From Anaerolineales bacterium (GTDB lineage: Bacteria > Chloroflexota > Anaerolineae > Anaerolineales > E44-bin32): a DNA stretch of 7,702 nt. Below, piece by piece: positions 1 through 6,249 of the stretch. The stretch is from the NCBI GenBank assembly GCA_011772595.1, contig WVZH01000069.1, forward strand, positions 98,152 to 105,853, given 5' to 3'. The notes beneath the pieces are model-generated. The model ran no database searches. It was not told where the DNA came from and saw only the letters and a program-made list of their open reading frames with translations. A program made the position numbers and the translations under genes. The number at the start of each line of letters is the position of its first letter. Positions within the stretch are counted from its first letter, which is position 1.

Positions 1-329
1 ATGGAATCCACCATGCCGCGAATCGCACCGCGCATCAATTCGACGTTATCGAGGGGCTGGTCGACATAGTTCTCCTGTACGATGTCCCAAGCCTCCCAAA
101 ACGGAACGAAGAGAACTTCCTTCTCTTCAGGAGAGAGCGGCGTCGTTTCTACAGGCTCTGGAGGTGTCGTAATTTCCGTCAGTGGGGGCACCACACCCCT
201 GTCAGCGACAAGACTTTCTCCGAGCATGTCCAGGTTGAAACCCAAAGCCAGACCGACGGAGAACATGCTTGCAGCAAGGAAAACGCCGACCAACGATCCC
301 AATAGGAAAGAACGTGCTCTCGATGACAT
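1..329 (-). CDS. S41 family C-terminal processing peptidase, N-terminal part (cut by window edge)
   Basis: Only the first 109 residues are present and the frame is open to the left edge. Residues about 8-30 form a hydrophobic segment after a short basic N-terminus (MSSRARSF), which fits a signal anchor or signal peptide placing the enzyme outside the membrane. A Pro/Thr/Glu-rich linker (about 48-70) follows. Then comes a stretch with the usual start of the S41/CtpA fold: a Trp-Asp-Ile-Val region, the ENYVDQPLD segment and a GAIRGMVDS segment, which in the family leads into the L-G-D-P-H-T region and a PDZ domain. Those parts and the catalytic Ser/Lys lie outside the window. The ATG at 329-327 follows a strong Shine-Dalgarno AGGAGGAG (344-337) with a 7-base gap. 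The family cleaves periplasmic or secreted proteins near their C-termini. The family call is fairly sure; activity cannot be judged. Confidence 0.82.
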   Translation of the reverse strand, partial: MSSRARSFLLGSLVGVFLAASMFSVGLALGFNLDMLGESLVADRGVVPPLTEITTPPEPVETTPLSPEEKEVLFVPFWEAWDIVQENYVDQPLDNVELMRGAIRGMVDS

Positions 330-341
330 CGATAAACTCCT

Positions 342-361
342 CCTGCAGTAGACACTGCAGG
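342..361 (-). repeat. Perfect 8-bp inverted repeat overlapping the S41 peptidase ribosome binding site
   Basis: The arms CCTGCAGT and ACTGCAGG (identical halves on either strand) are separated by 4 bases. On the minus-strand transcript the second arm ends in AGG, which forms the first three bases of the AGGAGGAG ribosome binding site of the S41 gene. It could act as an RNA hairpin limiting access to the ribosome, or as a dyad operator on DNA. No T-run follows, so it is not a standard terminator. Confidence 0.6.
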
Positions 362-394
362 TGTTTTGATTCTTACCATGATAGTATGAGAATA

Positions 395-424
395 AAATTA
401 GCGGAGGTGTCAGGGCAAGGTCAA
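395..424 (-). promoter_or_regulatory. Possible promoter for the S41 peptidase gene
   Basis: TTGACC (424-419) and TAATTT (400-395) are 18 bases apart, just at the end of the CoA-transferase gene and inside the only real gap of the left block. An overlapping alternative is TTGCCC (418-413) with TATTCT (394-389), also spaced by 18. Either would give a leader of roughly 50-60 bases carrying the 342-361 hairpin. The matches are moderate, and read-through from the upstream operon is equally possible. Confidence 0.35.
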
Positions 425-1231
425 ATTATGCTTTTGACACCAGTTGGCGAGTAAATGCGAATACCTTTCACCCCCCGCTTTTTCCGTGTACTCGAGCACC
501 GCCAGGCCGTCGAGAGGATAGAGTGGGTGACAAGAGGTGGGCCATGCACCGCCGGGGACTTCGACGACAGAATCGACGACAGGACCGAAGATTTCGGCGC
601 TTTCAAGTCTGGGGACGACTTTTTCGGCCGTGATGATGACCGTATCGGCAATATAGACCAGTTCCCGATCTACGCCCCAATTGCCACCGATGCGGGCGTT
701 TCCTTGGGGATCAGCTTCCAGGGCATGGACGACAGCGACGTCGCATGTGATTGCGGGGAAAGCCGTCAATTCGTCGCCCGAGTAGGGATCGCGTACCGTT
801 TTTACATCTCGACGGAGCTTGGGCAGATCTGTTCCCAGCCAGGCTGTTGATGGCATGAAACCTACCCCTGCCAGGGTGGCCCTGATCCCGAACGCGAGGC
901 TGGCTTCCGTCTCCTCGATGATCTCGATAGAGCCGTTCGCAACAGAATTTGTGAAGTTTGGCGCTAGGCCAAAGGCCTCCAATCCGAAGTAGCAAGAGCG
1001 CACCTTGGAAACCATCCCGGCGCCGACGAGCACATCACTCTCCAACCCCGCGGTAAAGCATAATAGCGTTAGATCGTGTGGTGAGGTTTCGTGCGCGTGG
1101 TGCGAGAGCAAGGCTAGTGAAAATGCCATGGGGCGGCGGTAGAGTGTCACCCCGCCCAACGCAAGCGTGCACTCCGTTGATGCGACGAGATCCACCGCGT
1201 CGCTCAAAGTGCACAGCTTATCAATCTTCAT
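410..1231 (-). CDS. Class I CoA-transferase, subunit A (GctA/IpdA-like)
   Basis: The 273-residue protein resembles the A subunit of class I CoA-transferases such as glutaconate CoA-transferase (GctA) and the actinobacterial IpdA. Visible features are the glycine-rich entry GGVTLYRRPM (26-35), a Leu-rich central Rossmann-like region, DPQGNA (174-179) and the VPGGAWPTSCHP loop (225-236). In such heterodimers the CoA-carrying glutamate is usually on the B subunit, so A alone should not catalyse transfer. No B gene follows: the next gene is an S41 peptidase. The ATG at 1231 is chosen because GAGGA (1244-1240) sits 8 bases upstream; a longer frame starting at 1261 would have 10 extra residues. It overlaps the upstream small membrane gene by 11 bases. 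Substrate unknown; it could be a CoA-ester hydrolase or transferase working with a B subunit encoded elsewhere. Confidence 0.85.
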   Translation of the reverse strand: MKIDKLCTLSDAVDLVASTECTLALGGVTLYRRPMAFSLALLSHHAHETSPHDLTLLCFTAGLESDVLVGAGMVSKVRSCYFGLEAFGLAPNFTNSVANGSIEIIEETEASLAFGIRATLAGVGFMPSTAWLGTDLPKLRRDVKTVRDPYSGDELTAFPAITCDVAVVHALEADPQGNARIGGNWGVDRELVYIADTVIITAEKVVPRLESAEIFGPVVDSVVEVPGGAWPTSCHPLYPLDGLAVLEYTEKAGGERYSHLLANWCQKHNLTLP

Positions 1232-1454
1232 CCACGGTTTCCTCAAGTTCTGTGGTTTCACCCAACGCTTCTACAAGTCTGCGAAGTTCAGCCAACTTCT
1301 CACTCTCTTCCTGGTGCCCGAATTTAAAACCGCGCCCCATATTCCTGAAGAGCGAACCCTGAGATCGTAAAAACGGGAGCGCGATTCCAATGTTGATGAG
1401 CACCACAAGGGCGAGAATACCGCAGACGATCACCCATCCATCTTCAAGAGGCAT
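1221..1454 (-). CDS. Small single-helix membrane protein with acidic tail
   Basis: I do not recognise this 77-residue protein. Residues about 7-28 form one strong transmembrane helix. A short basic stretch follows (around 30-44, with R30, R37, R41, K44), which suggests that the tail is cytoplasmic. Residues about 48-75 are very rich in Glu and Leu, with a heptad-like EESEKLAELRRLVEAL pattern suggesting a coiled coil, and the end is strongly acidic. The ATG at 1454 is preferred to the one at 1460 because AGGA ends right before 1460, giving a 6-base gap to the inner ATG. It overlaps the HAD gene upstream and the CoA-transferase gene downstream by 11 bases each, so translation is probably coupled. 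The tight fit in the operon argues for a real gene; its role is unknown. Confidence 0.72.
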   Translation of the reverse strand: MPLEDGWVIVCGILALVVLINIGIALPFLRSQGSLFRNMGRGFKFGHQEESEKLAELRRLVEALGETTELEETVDED

Positions 1455-2118
1455 CTTCATTCCTGAAATCCGGATTCTGGTTGATGCCCGGGACTTTGTC
1501 GAGCAATTCCGTTATTCGTTCGATGTGGAAGTCCACACCAGGATGACCTCCCCGATCACCGACCAGAACCGTCGTCATACCTAATGCCGCCGCGGGGAGA
1601 AGATTATCGACACGATCGTCGATTAACATGCAGGCCTTCGGATCCGATTCTTGCGCAAGGTCTAAGGCTCGCTCATATGCCTGCGGTAGAGGCTTGTTAT
1701 GGAAGTCAAGCGCTATGATGTCGATGATCTGATCGATGTAAGGATCTACACCCAACCTTTTTAAGACCCGCATGGCATAGCTTACACTTGCGTTGGTGAA
1801 GATAATCCTGCTGGGGTGTAGACTGGCAAGCATTCTTTGCATTACGGGATCTGGATGAAGGTAGTCTTCGATTTGGACATCATGAACGAAGGTCAGATAC
1901 TCAAAGGGATCGATCTGGTAATTGGCGACCAGACCATTGAGCGTGGTTCCATAGGTACGTAAGTATTCGTCACGAATCGGTGAGACATTTTCTTCAGGGA
2001 TCTCTAGGCGATCGATCATAAACGAATTGATGCGCTCCCCAATCGCATTCCACAAACCACTTGACCTGGGGTATAGCGTGTCGTCGAGGTCGAAAAAGAG
2101 AGTGCAGTATCTTCCCAT
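1444..2118 (-). CDS. HAD-superfamily hydrolase, pyrimidine 5'-nucleotidase type
   Basis: The 224-residue protein has all four HAD motifs: DLDDT (10-14) with the nucleophile D10 and acid/base D12, FTNAS (107-111, motif II Thr/Ser), K142 in HNKPLP (motif III), and the acidic pair D167/D168 in LIDDRVDN (motif IV). The DLDDTLYP start followed by a helical cap at about 20-90 is typical of the pyrimidine 5'-nucleotidase/SDT1-like branch, which removes phosphate from nucleoside monophosphates or similar small substrates in the cytoplasm. The ATG at 2118 overlaps the TAA stop of the upstream gene (TAATG). An in-frame extension to 2229 adds 37 residues without HAD character and overlaps the upstream gene, so I reject it. 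The stop lies inside the start of the next small gene. Substrate is inferred from family only. Confidence 0.88.
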   Translation of the reverse strand: MGRYCTLFFDLDDTLYPRSSGLWNAIGERINSFMIDRLEIPEENVSPIRDEYLRTYGTTLNGLVANYQIDPFEYLTFVHDVQIEDYLHPDPVMQRMLASLHPSRIIFTNASVSYAMRVLKRLGVDPYIDQIIDIIALDFHNKPLPQAYERALDLAQESDPKACMLIDDRVDNLLPAAALGMTTVLVGDRGGHPGVDFHIERITELLDKVPGINQNPDFRNEDAS

Positions 2119-2405
2119 TAGAACGGATCGTCTTTCGTCCAAACTCGAATTGTGCTCCCGCGCGGCGGAGGTAGTTTCCTGCCAATTAAAAGCCACCAGA
2201 TCCCAAGGAACACAAGTCCGATCGCGCATCCGGTGATCAACTCATCCCAGGCACCTCGGAAGCTAGCCCATCGTAATGACAAGACCGTGGCGGGTAGGAT
2301 GAGAAAGAATACAATCAACCACTTCCTGCGCGGCTCGGCTCGAAGAAAGGCCAAGATAAGAATGAAAAGGATCGCGGCGATCGCGGCTACATTCTGCCAG
2401 CTCAT
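2118..2405 (-). CDS. Conserved-looking three-helix membrane protein of unknown function
   Basis: The protein is 95 residues long and not recognised. Three hydrophobic segments lie at about 5-22, 28-46 and 57-75, separated by basic turns (RAEPRRK and the R-rich stretch around 46-50). A short polar tail ends in WTKDDPF. The ATG at 2405 is chosen because a near-consensus promoter ends 7 bases before it, so transcription should start at or next to the start codon. A longer frame opening with TTG at 2441 would use the -35 box itself as its first codons and cannot be transcribed from that promoter. It is the first gene of the four-gene left operon and overlaps the HAD gene by one base (TAATG), so the two are likely translated together. 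Confidence 0.78.
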   Translation of the reverse strand: MSWQNVAAIAAILFILILAFLRAEPRRKWLIVFFLILPATVLSLRWASFRGAWDELITGCAIGLVFLGIWWLLIGRKLPPPRGSTIRVWTKDDPF

Positions 2406-2412
2406 TCCAGGC

Positions 2413-2441
2413 AGTATAGATGGTGGGTCGCAGTGTGTCAA
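2413..2441 (-). promoter_or_regulatory. Near-consensus promoter of the left operon, predicted leaderless
   Basis: TTGACA (2441-2436) and TATACT (2418-2413) are separated by exactly 17 bases. Seven bases (GCCTGGA) lie between the -10 box and the ATG of the membrane protein gene. The expected start of transcription is therefore at the A next to the ATG, giving a leaderless or almost leaderless mRNA. This is the best sigma-70-type match I see in the window. Confidence 0.7.
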
Positions 2442-2463
2442 CGAACTGCGACGGGGTTATAAT
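2435..2463 (+). promoter_or_regulatory. mutL promoter, overlapping the divergent promoter
   Basis: A perfect TATAAT (2458-2463) lies 17 bases downstream of GTGTCA (2435-2440, four of six matches to TTGACA). The expected start is near 2470, giving a leader of about 18 bases that holds the mutL ribosome binding site. The -35 box occupies the same bases as the -35 box of the leftward promoter, so the two promoters cannot easily be bound at the same time. Confidence 0.55.
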
Positions 2464-2476
2464 CGAAATCGAGTTG

Positions 2477-2490
2477 AGGAGGAACCGTTG
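2477..2490 (+). promoter_or_regulatory. mutL ribosome binding site and TTG start
   Basis: AGGAGG (2477-2482) is followed after 5 bases by TTG (2488-2490). This strong site decides the start. The frame is open upstream to 2152, but those codons are antisense to the divergent membrane gene and precede the promoter. Starting at TTG also puts the first residues (PIEIL...IAAGEVVERP) in register with the known MutL N-terminus. Confidence 0.85.
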
Positions 2491-4215
2491 CCCATCGAGA
2501 TCTTATCCGAACAAGTCGCTTCGGCTATCGCTGCAGGCGAGGTGGTTGAGCGTCCAGTATCGGTGGTGAAGGAGTTGATCGAGAATGCCATCGATGCGGA
2601 TGCAAACTCGATCGAGATCGTTATCGAGCGTGCCGGAAGCGGCCTCGTCGAGGTCGCCGATGACGGTGTTGGTATCCCTGCGGAAGAGCTGCAACTTGCT
2701 GTGGCTCGCTTCGCGACATCGAAGTTAAAAACGACAGAAGATCTTTCAGCCATCCGCTCATTAGGCTTTCGTGGGGAAGCGCTCTCGTCCATCGGCGCCG
2801 TTTCACGGATGGAGCTCCAATCTAGAGCAGAAGGAGAGGAGACCGGAACTCGATTATATGTTGAGGGCGGCGAGATTGGCGAGGCTCAGTCGGTCGGAGC
2901 TCCACGTGGCACGGTCGTCCGCGTGCGGGATTTATTTTTCAATGTGCCCGCCAGACGAAAGTTCCTCAAATCTGAAGCCACAGAAAGGCGGAGGATCATA
3001 GGCTTGGTTTCACGCTATGCGCTCGCCTACCCGGGAATCCGCTTCCGACTGGCTCAGGAAGGGCGGGTGCTCTTTCAATCAACAGGAAACGGCGATCGAC
3101 GGGAGGTTTTGGCAGCGGTTTATGGTGTTGAGACGGCAAAACAAATGATCGCCCTCCCTGATGCTCACGATGCTCCGATCCAAATTGCGGGTTTCATCAG
3201 TCCTCCTTCAGTCCATCGCGGGACGCGTCGTGAATTGACCTTCTTTATTAACGGTCGCTGGGTTCGAGATGCCAGCCTCTCCGCAGCAGTGCTCCAAGCC
3301 TACCATGCGCTTCTCACGGTTGGACGCTTTCCACTGGTTGTCGTCTTCCTTGATTTGCCCCCTGAATCCCTTGACGTGAATGTGCATCCTACGAAGGCTG
3401 AGGTTCGCTTCCGCGAACAGGATATGGTTTTTTCAATTCTCCAAAGAGTTGTCCGCTCCACACTTCTAGGGCAAGCGCCAGCACCCGCGATCCAACTTGA
3501 GAGTAGCTGGGCCCCTCAGGGATGGCAACAACCAGGTCGATCACTCTCCCCAGATTGGGAATTATCAGGTCGGACAGAAAACCTTCAGGGTGTCATTGTG
3601 GATGGACAAGTTCAACCAGCGTTACCTGGAGGTGTGGTCCCGCTTCTGAGAGCGGTCGGACAGGTTGGGGCTGCGTATCTTGTGGCTGAAGGGCCGGATG
3701 GGCTTTATTTGATCGATCAGCATGCGGCTCATGAGCGTGTGCTTTTCGAATCGCTCATGCAAGCTAGCGAATACGGAAGCATTGAAAGGCAATCGCTCTT
3801 GGAACCGAGGACGATCGAATTCACACCTGAGCAAACTACACTTCTCGAAGGCCAATTGGATGTGTTGAAGGGGTTTGGTTTCGAAGTCGAGTCCTTTGGA
3901 CAACGTACCTACCTGCTTAGATCTGTCCCGGCATTGCTTACGGCCCGAGAACCGGAGTATGTCTTGCGAGCAGTTGTAGAGGACTTCGAGGAAGACGAAA
4001 CACCTTTGGCAAAAGAAACGGAAGCACGTATTGCAGCGAGAGTTTGCAAACGAGCTGCGGTTAAAGCTGGTCAGGTGCTCTCGCTAGCGGAGCAACAACA
4101 ACTGCTTCGCGATCTGGAGGGTTGTAGCTCGCCGCGCACCTGTCCACACGGACGGCCGACGATGATCCACCTCTCGGTGGAGGCATTGGAGCGACAATTC
4201 GGTAGAAGAGGCTGA
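2488..4215 (+). CDS. mutL: DNA mismatch repair protein MutL, endonuclease type
   Basis: A 575-residue MutL, within the family's usual length. The N-terminal GHKL ATPase has IAAGEVVERP (14-23), the catalytic ELIENAIDA (29-37; E29 and N33 match E. coli numbering), DDGVGI (58-63), FATSKL (75-80), GFRGEAL (93-99) and DVNVHPTKAEVRF (296-308). A short Pro/Gln-rich linker (about 330-385) leads to the dimerisation domain, which holds the nicking motif DQHA-x2-E-x4-E (410-421). It also has VCKRAAVKAG (519-528), CPHGRP (552-557) and a terminal FGR, as in metal-dependent endonuclease MutL proteins of bacteria without MutH. It should couple MutS mismatch recognition to strand nicking; mutS is not in the window. 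It is divergent from the left operon and convergent with the kinase gene, so probably a single-gene unit. Confidence 0.97.
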   Translation: MPIEILSEQVASAIAAGEVVERPVSVVKELIENAIDADANSIEIVIERAGSGLVEVADDGVGIPAEELQLAVARFATSKLKTTEDLSAIRSLGFRGEALSSIGAVSRMELQSRAEGEETGTRLYVEGGEIGEAQSVGAPRGTVVRVRDLFFNVPARRKFLKSEATERRRIIGLVSRYALAYPGIRFRLAQEGRVLFQSTGNGDRREVLAAVYGVETAKQMIALPDAHDAPIQIAGFISPPSVHRGTRRELTFFINGRWVRDASLSAAVLQAYHALLTVGRFPLVVVFLDLPPESLDVNVHPTKAEVRFREQDMVFSILQRVVRSTLLGQAPAPAIQLESSWAPQGWQQPGRSLSPDWELSGRTENLQGVIVDGQVQPALPGGVVPLLRAVGQVGAAYLVAEGPDGLYLIDQHAAHERVLFESLMQASEYGSIERQSLLEPRTIEFTPEQTTLLEGQLDVLKGFGFEVESFGQRTYLLRSVPALLTAREPEYVLRAVVEDFEEDETPLAKETEARIAARVCKRAAVKAGQVLSLAEQQQLLRDLEGCSSPRTCPHGRPTMIHLSVEALERQFGRRG

Positions 4216-4248
4216 AAGAAGAATCCTGAAATCCGTTTGACTGCTCTC

Positions 4249-5478
4249 TCAGCGACCAGCAGGGAGTTGCAGGGTGAAGGTACTCCCTTTTCCGACCTCA
4301 CTCTTCACGGTGATCTTTCCCTGATGGTTTTGGGCGATTCGTTGGGCAATCACCAGACCAAGCCCCGTCCCTGTGGTTTGAGCCCCCTGATCGGGTACAC
4401 GATAGAAGCGTTCGAAAATTAGGGGTAGACTTTCCGGTGGGATGCCGCGACCCGAATCCTCAACTGCAAGCAGCAAGTCCCCTTTATCACGCCGTAAGGA
4501 TACCTTAACCCACCCACCCTTGCGATTGTATTTGATGGCATTCGTCAGCAAATTCAACAGCAATTGTTTGAGATGGTTGCGATCTCCTTGGACGGGGGAG
4601 AGACTGTGATCAAATGCCGTATTTACTGTTATGTTTTGCGACTCCGCTTGCGGGCGAATCAACTCCAAGCATTCGTGCACCAGTCCTTCGAGATGTACTG
4701 GTTCGCGTATGAACTGCACACGTCCAGATTCAAGCCGCGCAAGTTCGAGAAAGTCTGTGGTCATCCCGTTTAAACGCTGTACTTCTTTTGAAACGGTTTG
4801 GATGAGGTTTGTGCTTTGTGTATCAGCAAGATTGGGCCTTTGCAGGAGGTGGGCAGCCGCCATGAGCGCAGCCAAAGGTGTACGCAGCTCGTGAACCATC
4901 TCAGCAATCAGATCGCTTTGTTGGAACAGGCGTGTGTTCTCGATCGCGATCGCGGCTTGAGCTGCTAAGGATTGGAGCAGCTGCAGGTCGTCTGCCCCGA
5001 AGGTTCCACGCTTCTTGTTCACTACCTCAATGACACCGAGTGTCTTATCTTTCGTTTGGAGTGGAACACCAAGGATCGACCGAGTGTGGAAGCTGGTTTG
5101 CACGTCGATCTCCGCGAAAAAGCGAGGGTCTTTCTGAGTATCCTCCACCAGTAGGGGTTCGACATTAGAGAAGATCCAACCGGCGATGCTGTTGTCAGCT
5201 GGAACAGCCGTGCGGCTAAATCCTTCCTCGAGGGGTCCCGTGGCGGCTTCAAAATAGAGGTGGTCGGTCTGCGGGTCGTACAGAAGGATGGAAGAAGCTT
5301 CACTCTCGGTCAATTCCTGTGCGGCATCTGCAATATGTTGCAGTAGCGTACCGAGATCGAGGGTTGAAACCATCTGGGAGCTCAATTCGAGCAAGCGGGC
5401 ATAGCGTTTGAGAAGACGAGGATAATTCCTGATCGCCGAATCGTCTCTCGGGGAGCGAACGTTCTTATCTGGTTTCAC
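4249..5478 (-). CDS. Soluble GAF-domain sensor histidine kinase
   Basis: A 409-residue kinase with no membrane segment, so probably cytoplasmic. A short N-terminal helix (about 18-40) precedes a GAF domain (about 40-185), with the typical ILGVPL and GVIEVVNK strands, which may bind a small ligand. Next come a HisKA helix pair with phospho-accepting H196 in VHELRTPL, and an HATPase_c domain. This shows the N box (N313 in NLLTNAIKYN), G1 (DSGRGIP, 341-347), F box (IFERFYR, 354-360) and G2 (GTGLGL, 370-375). All catalytic residues are present. The GTG start at 5478 has GAGG (5488-5485) 6 bases upstream and overlaps the sirtuin gene by 14 bases, so it is the last gene of the operon. Its partner is probably the REC/CpaE protein encoded two genes upstream. 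Confidence 0.93.
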   Translation of the reverse strand: MKPDKNVRSPRDDSAIRNYPRLLKRYARLLELSSQMVSTLDLGTLLQHIADAAQELTESEASSILLYDPQTDHLYFEAATGPLEEGFSRTAVPADNSIAGWIFSNVEPLLVEDTQKDPRFFAEIDVQTSFHTRSILGVPLQTKDKTLGVIEVVNKKRGTFGADDLQLLQSLAAQAAIAIENTRLFQQSDLIAEMVHELRTPLAALMAAAHLLQRPNLADTQSTNLIQTVSKEVQRLNGMTTDFLELARLESGRVQFIREPVHLEGLVHECLELIRPQAESQNITVNTAFDHSLSPVQGDRNHLKQLLLNLLTNAIKYNRKGGWVKVSLRRDKGDLLLAVEDSGRGIPPESLPLIFERFYRVPDQGAQTTGTGLGLVIAQRIAQNHQGKITVKSEVGKGSTFTLQLPAGR

Positions 5479-6241
5479 CGATCACCTCGTCCGCGATACG
5501 AGGAAGCACGAGCGCTACGTCGTCATGAAAAACGAGATCCGCTCGGCTATCAAGAAAGGTTGGTGTATTGTTCACCACGATTAGCTGGGAGCCGGCGTTA
5601 AGGGAAGGTATCGGAAGAGTTGCAGCAGGGACAACCTCGAGGGAAGAGCCGACGACGAAAATCAGATCACAGTTAGTGAACAATTCTTTGGCGGATTGAA
5701 CGACATCGTATGGCAATTGCTCACCAAAGAGAACCGCTTTAGGTTTTAGAATCCCCTGACATTTGGTGCAGCGCGGGACATCTCCGCTCTCGACAAACGC
5801 TTTGAGCATACCAGTGGTGGAGAAGACTGTAAAACAAGAGACACATGTGGCCTCACGCAGATGACCATGAAGCTCGAGCACTTGCTTCGATCCCGCACGT
5901 TGGTGCAAGTTATCGATATTTTGGGTCACAATTCCCACTAGGAAACCACGAGCCTCCAGACGAGCGAGCGCAAGGTGCGCGGGATTCGGCGCGGCATTGA
6001 ACACCAAGTTTGCAAGTGGGTGTATCCAGGCGTAGAACTGTTCGGGGTTGTACCGGAATGCAGAAAGTGAAGCAACTTGCATGGGGTCGAATTGTTCCCA
6101 CAGTCCAGAACCAGGCGAACGGAAATCAGGGATCCCTGATGGGGTGGAGATCCCTGCCCCAGTTAGCGCGACGACGTGTTTTGAATTACGAAGCAGTGAG
6201 GCGGCTTTATGGATCAGGGTATCTTGAACGTGCGTCGTCAC
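5465..6241 (-). CDS. NAD+-dependent protein deacylase, SIR2 family (sirtuin)
   Basis: A complete 258-residue sirtuin. It removes acetyl or other acyl groups from lysines using NAD+, releasing nicotinamide and O-acyl-ADP-ribose. Visible motifs are GAGIS (28-32), IPDFR (37-41), TQNID (106-110), catalytic H125 in ELHGH, the zinc cysteines C133/C136 and C158/C161, FGEQLP (172-177), GSS (198-200) and VNN (223-225). The sequence closely follows the Thermotoga Sir2 type, for example TLTGAGISTPSGIPDF-like and QNID-LHQRAGSK segments. The Tyr/Arg pair of desuccinylase-type sirtuins is not seen at the usual place, so deacetylation is more likely. The GTG start at 6241 lies 8 bases after the REC/CpaE stop with no clear ribosome binding site, which suggests translational coupling. 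It ends within the kinase gene start. Confidence 0.94.
   Translation of the reverse strand: MTTHVQDTLIHKAASLLRNSKHVVALTGAGISTPSGIPDFRSPGSGLWEQFDPMQVASLSAFRYNPEQFYAWIHPLANLVFNAAPNPAHLALARLEARGFLVGIVTQNIDNLHQRAGSKQVLELHGHLREATCVSCFTVFSTTGMLKAFVESGDVPRCTKCQGILKPKAVLFGEQLPYDVVQSAKELFTNCDLIFVVGSSLEVVPAATLPIPSLNAGSQLIVVNNTPTFLDSRADLVFHDDVALVLPRIADEVIGETR
6125..6140. repeat. Perfect 16-bp palindrome inside the sirtuin gene
   Basis: ATCAGGGATCCCTGAT reads the same on both strands. It encodes the conserved Ser-Gly-Ile-Pro-Asp part of the sirtuin, so protein constraint explains much of it. I see no second full copy in the window, though the half CCCTGAT recurs near 6750 and its complement near 7659. 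Confidence 0.5.
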
Positions 6242-6249
6242 GTAGCAGC

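Noticed and set aside
342..361. Hairpin as a transcription terminator of the left operon
   Set aside because: No T-run follows on the minus strand; instead the ribosome binding site of the next gene follows directly.
455..850. 131-codon open frame on the plus strand
   Set aside because: Antisense to the CoA-transferase gene, with no recognisable domain; the minus-strand product is clearly conserved.
2119..2229. 37-codon N-terminal extension of the HAD hydrolase
   Set aside because: Overlaps the upstream membrane gene and lacks fold-related residues; the ATG in TAATG places the DLDDT motif at the usual distance from the start.
2406..2441. TTG start giving a 12-residue extension of the 95-residue membrane protein
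   Set aside because: The TTG is the first half of the -35 box, so these codons would not be transcribed from the evident promoter.
2152..2487. In-frame upstream extension of mutL (112 codons)
   Set aside because: It is antisense to the divergent membrane protein gene, precedes the mutL promoter, has no MutL character, and the TTG at 2488 has a strong ribosome binding site and matches the known MutL N-terminus.
4211..4253. GCTGA...TCAGC stem as a two-way terminator between mutL and the kinase
   Set aside because: The arms are short with a mismatch, the loop is about 27 bases, and there is no T-run on either side.
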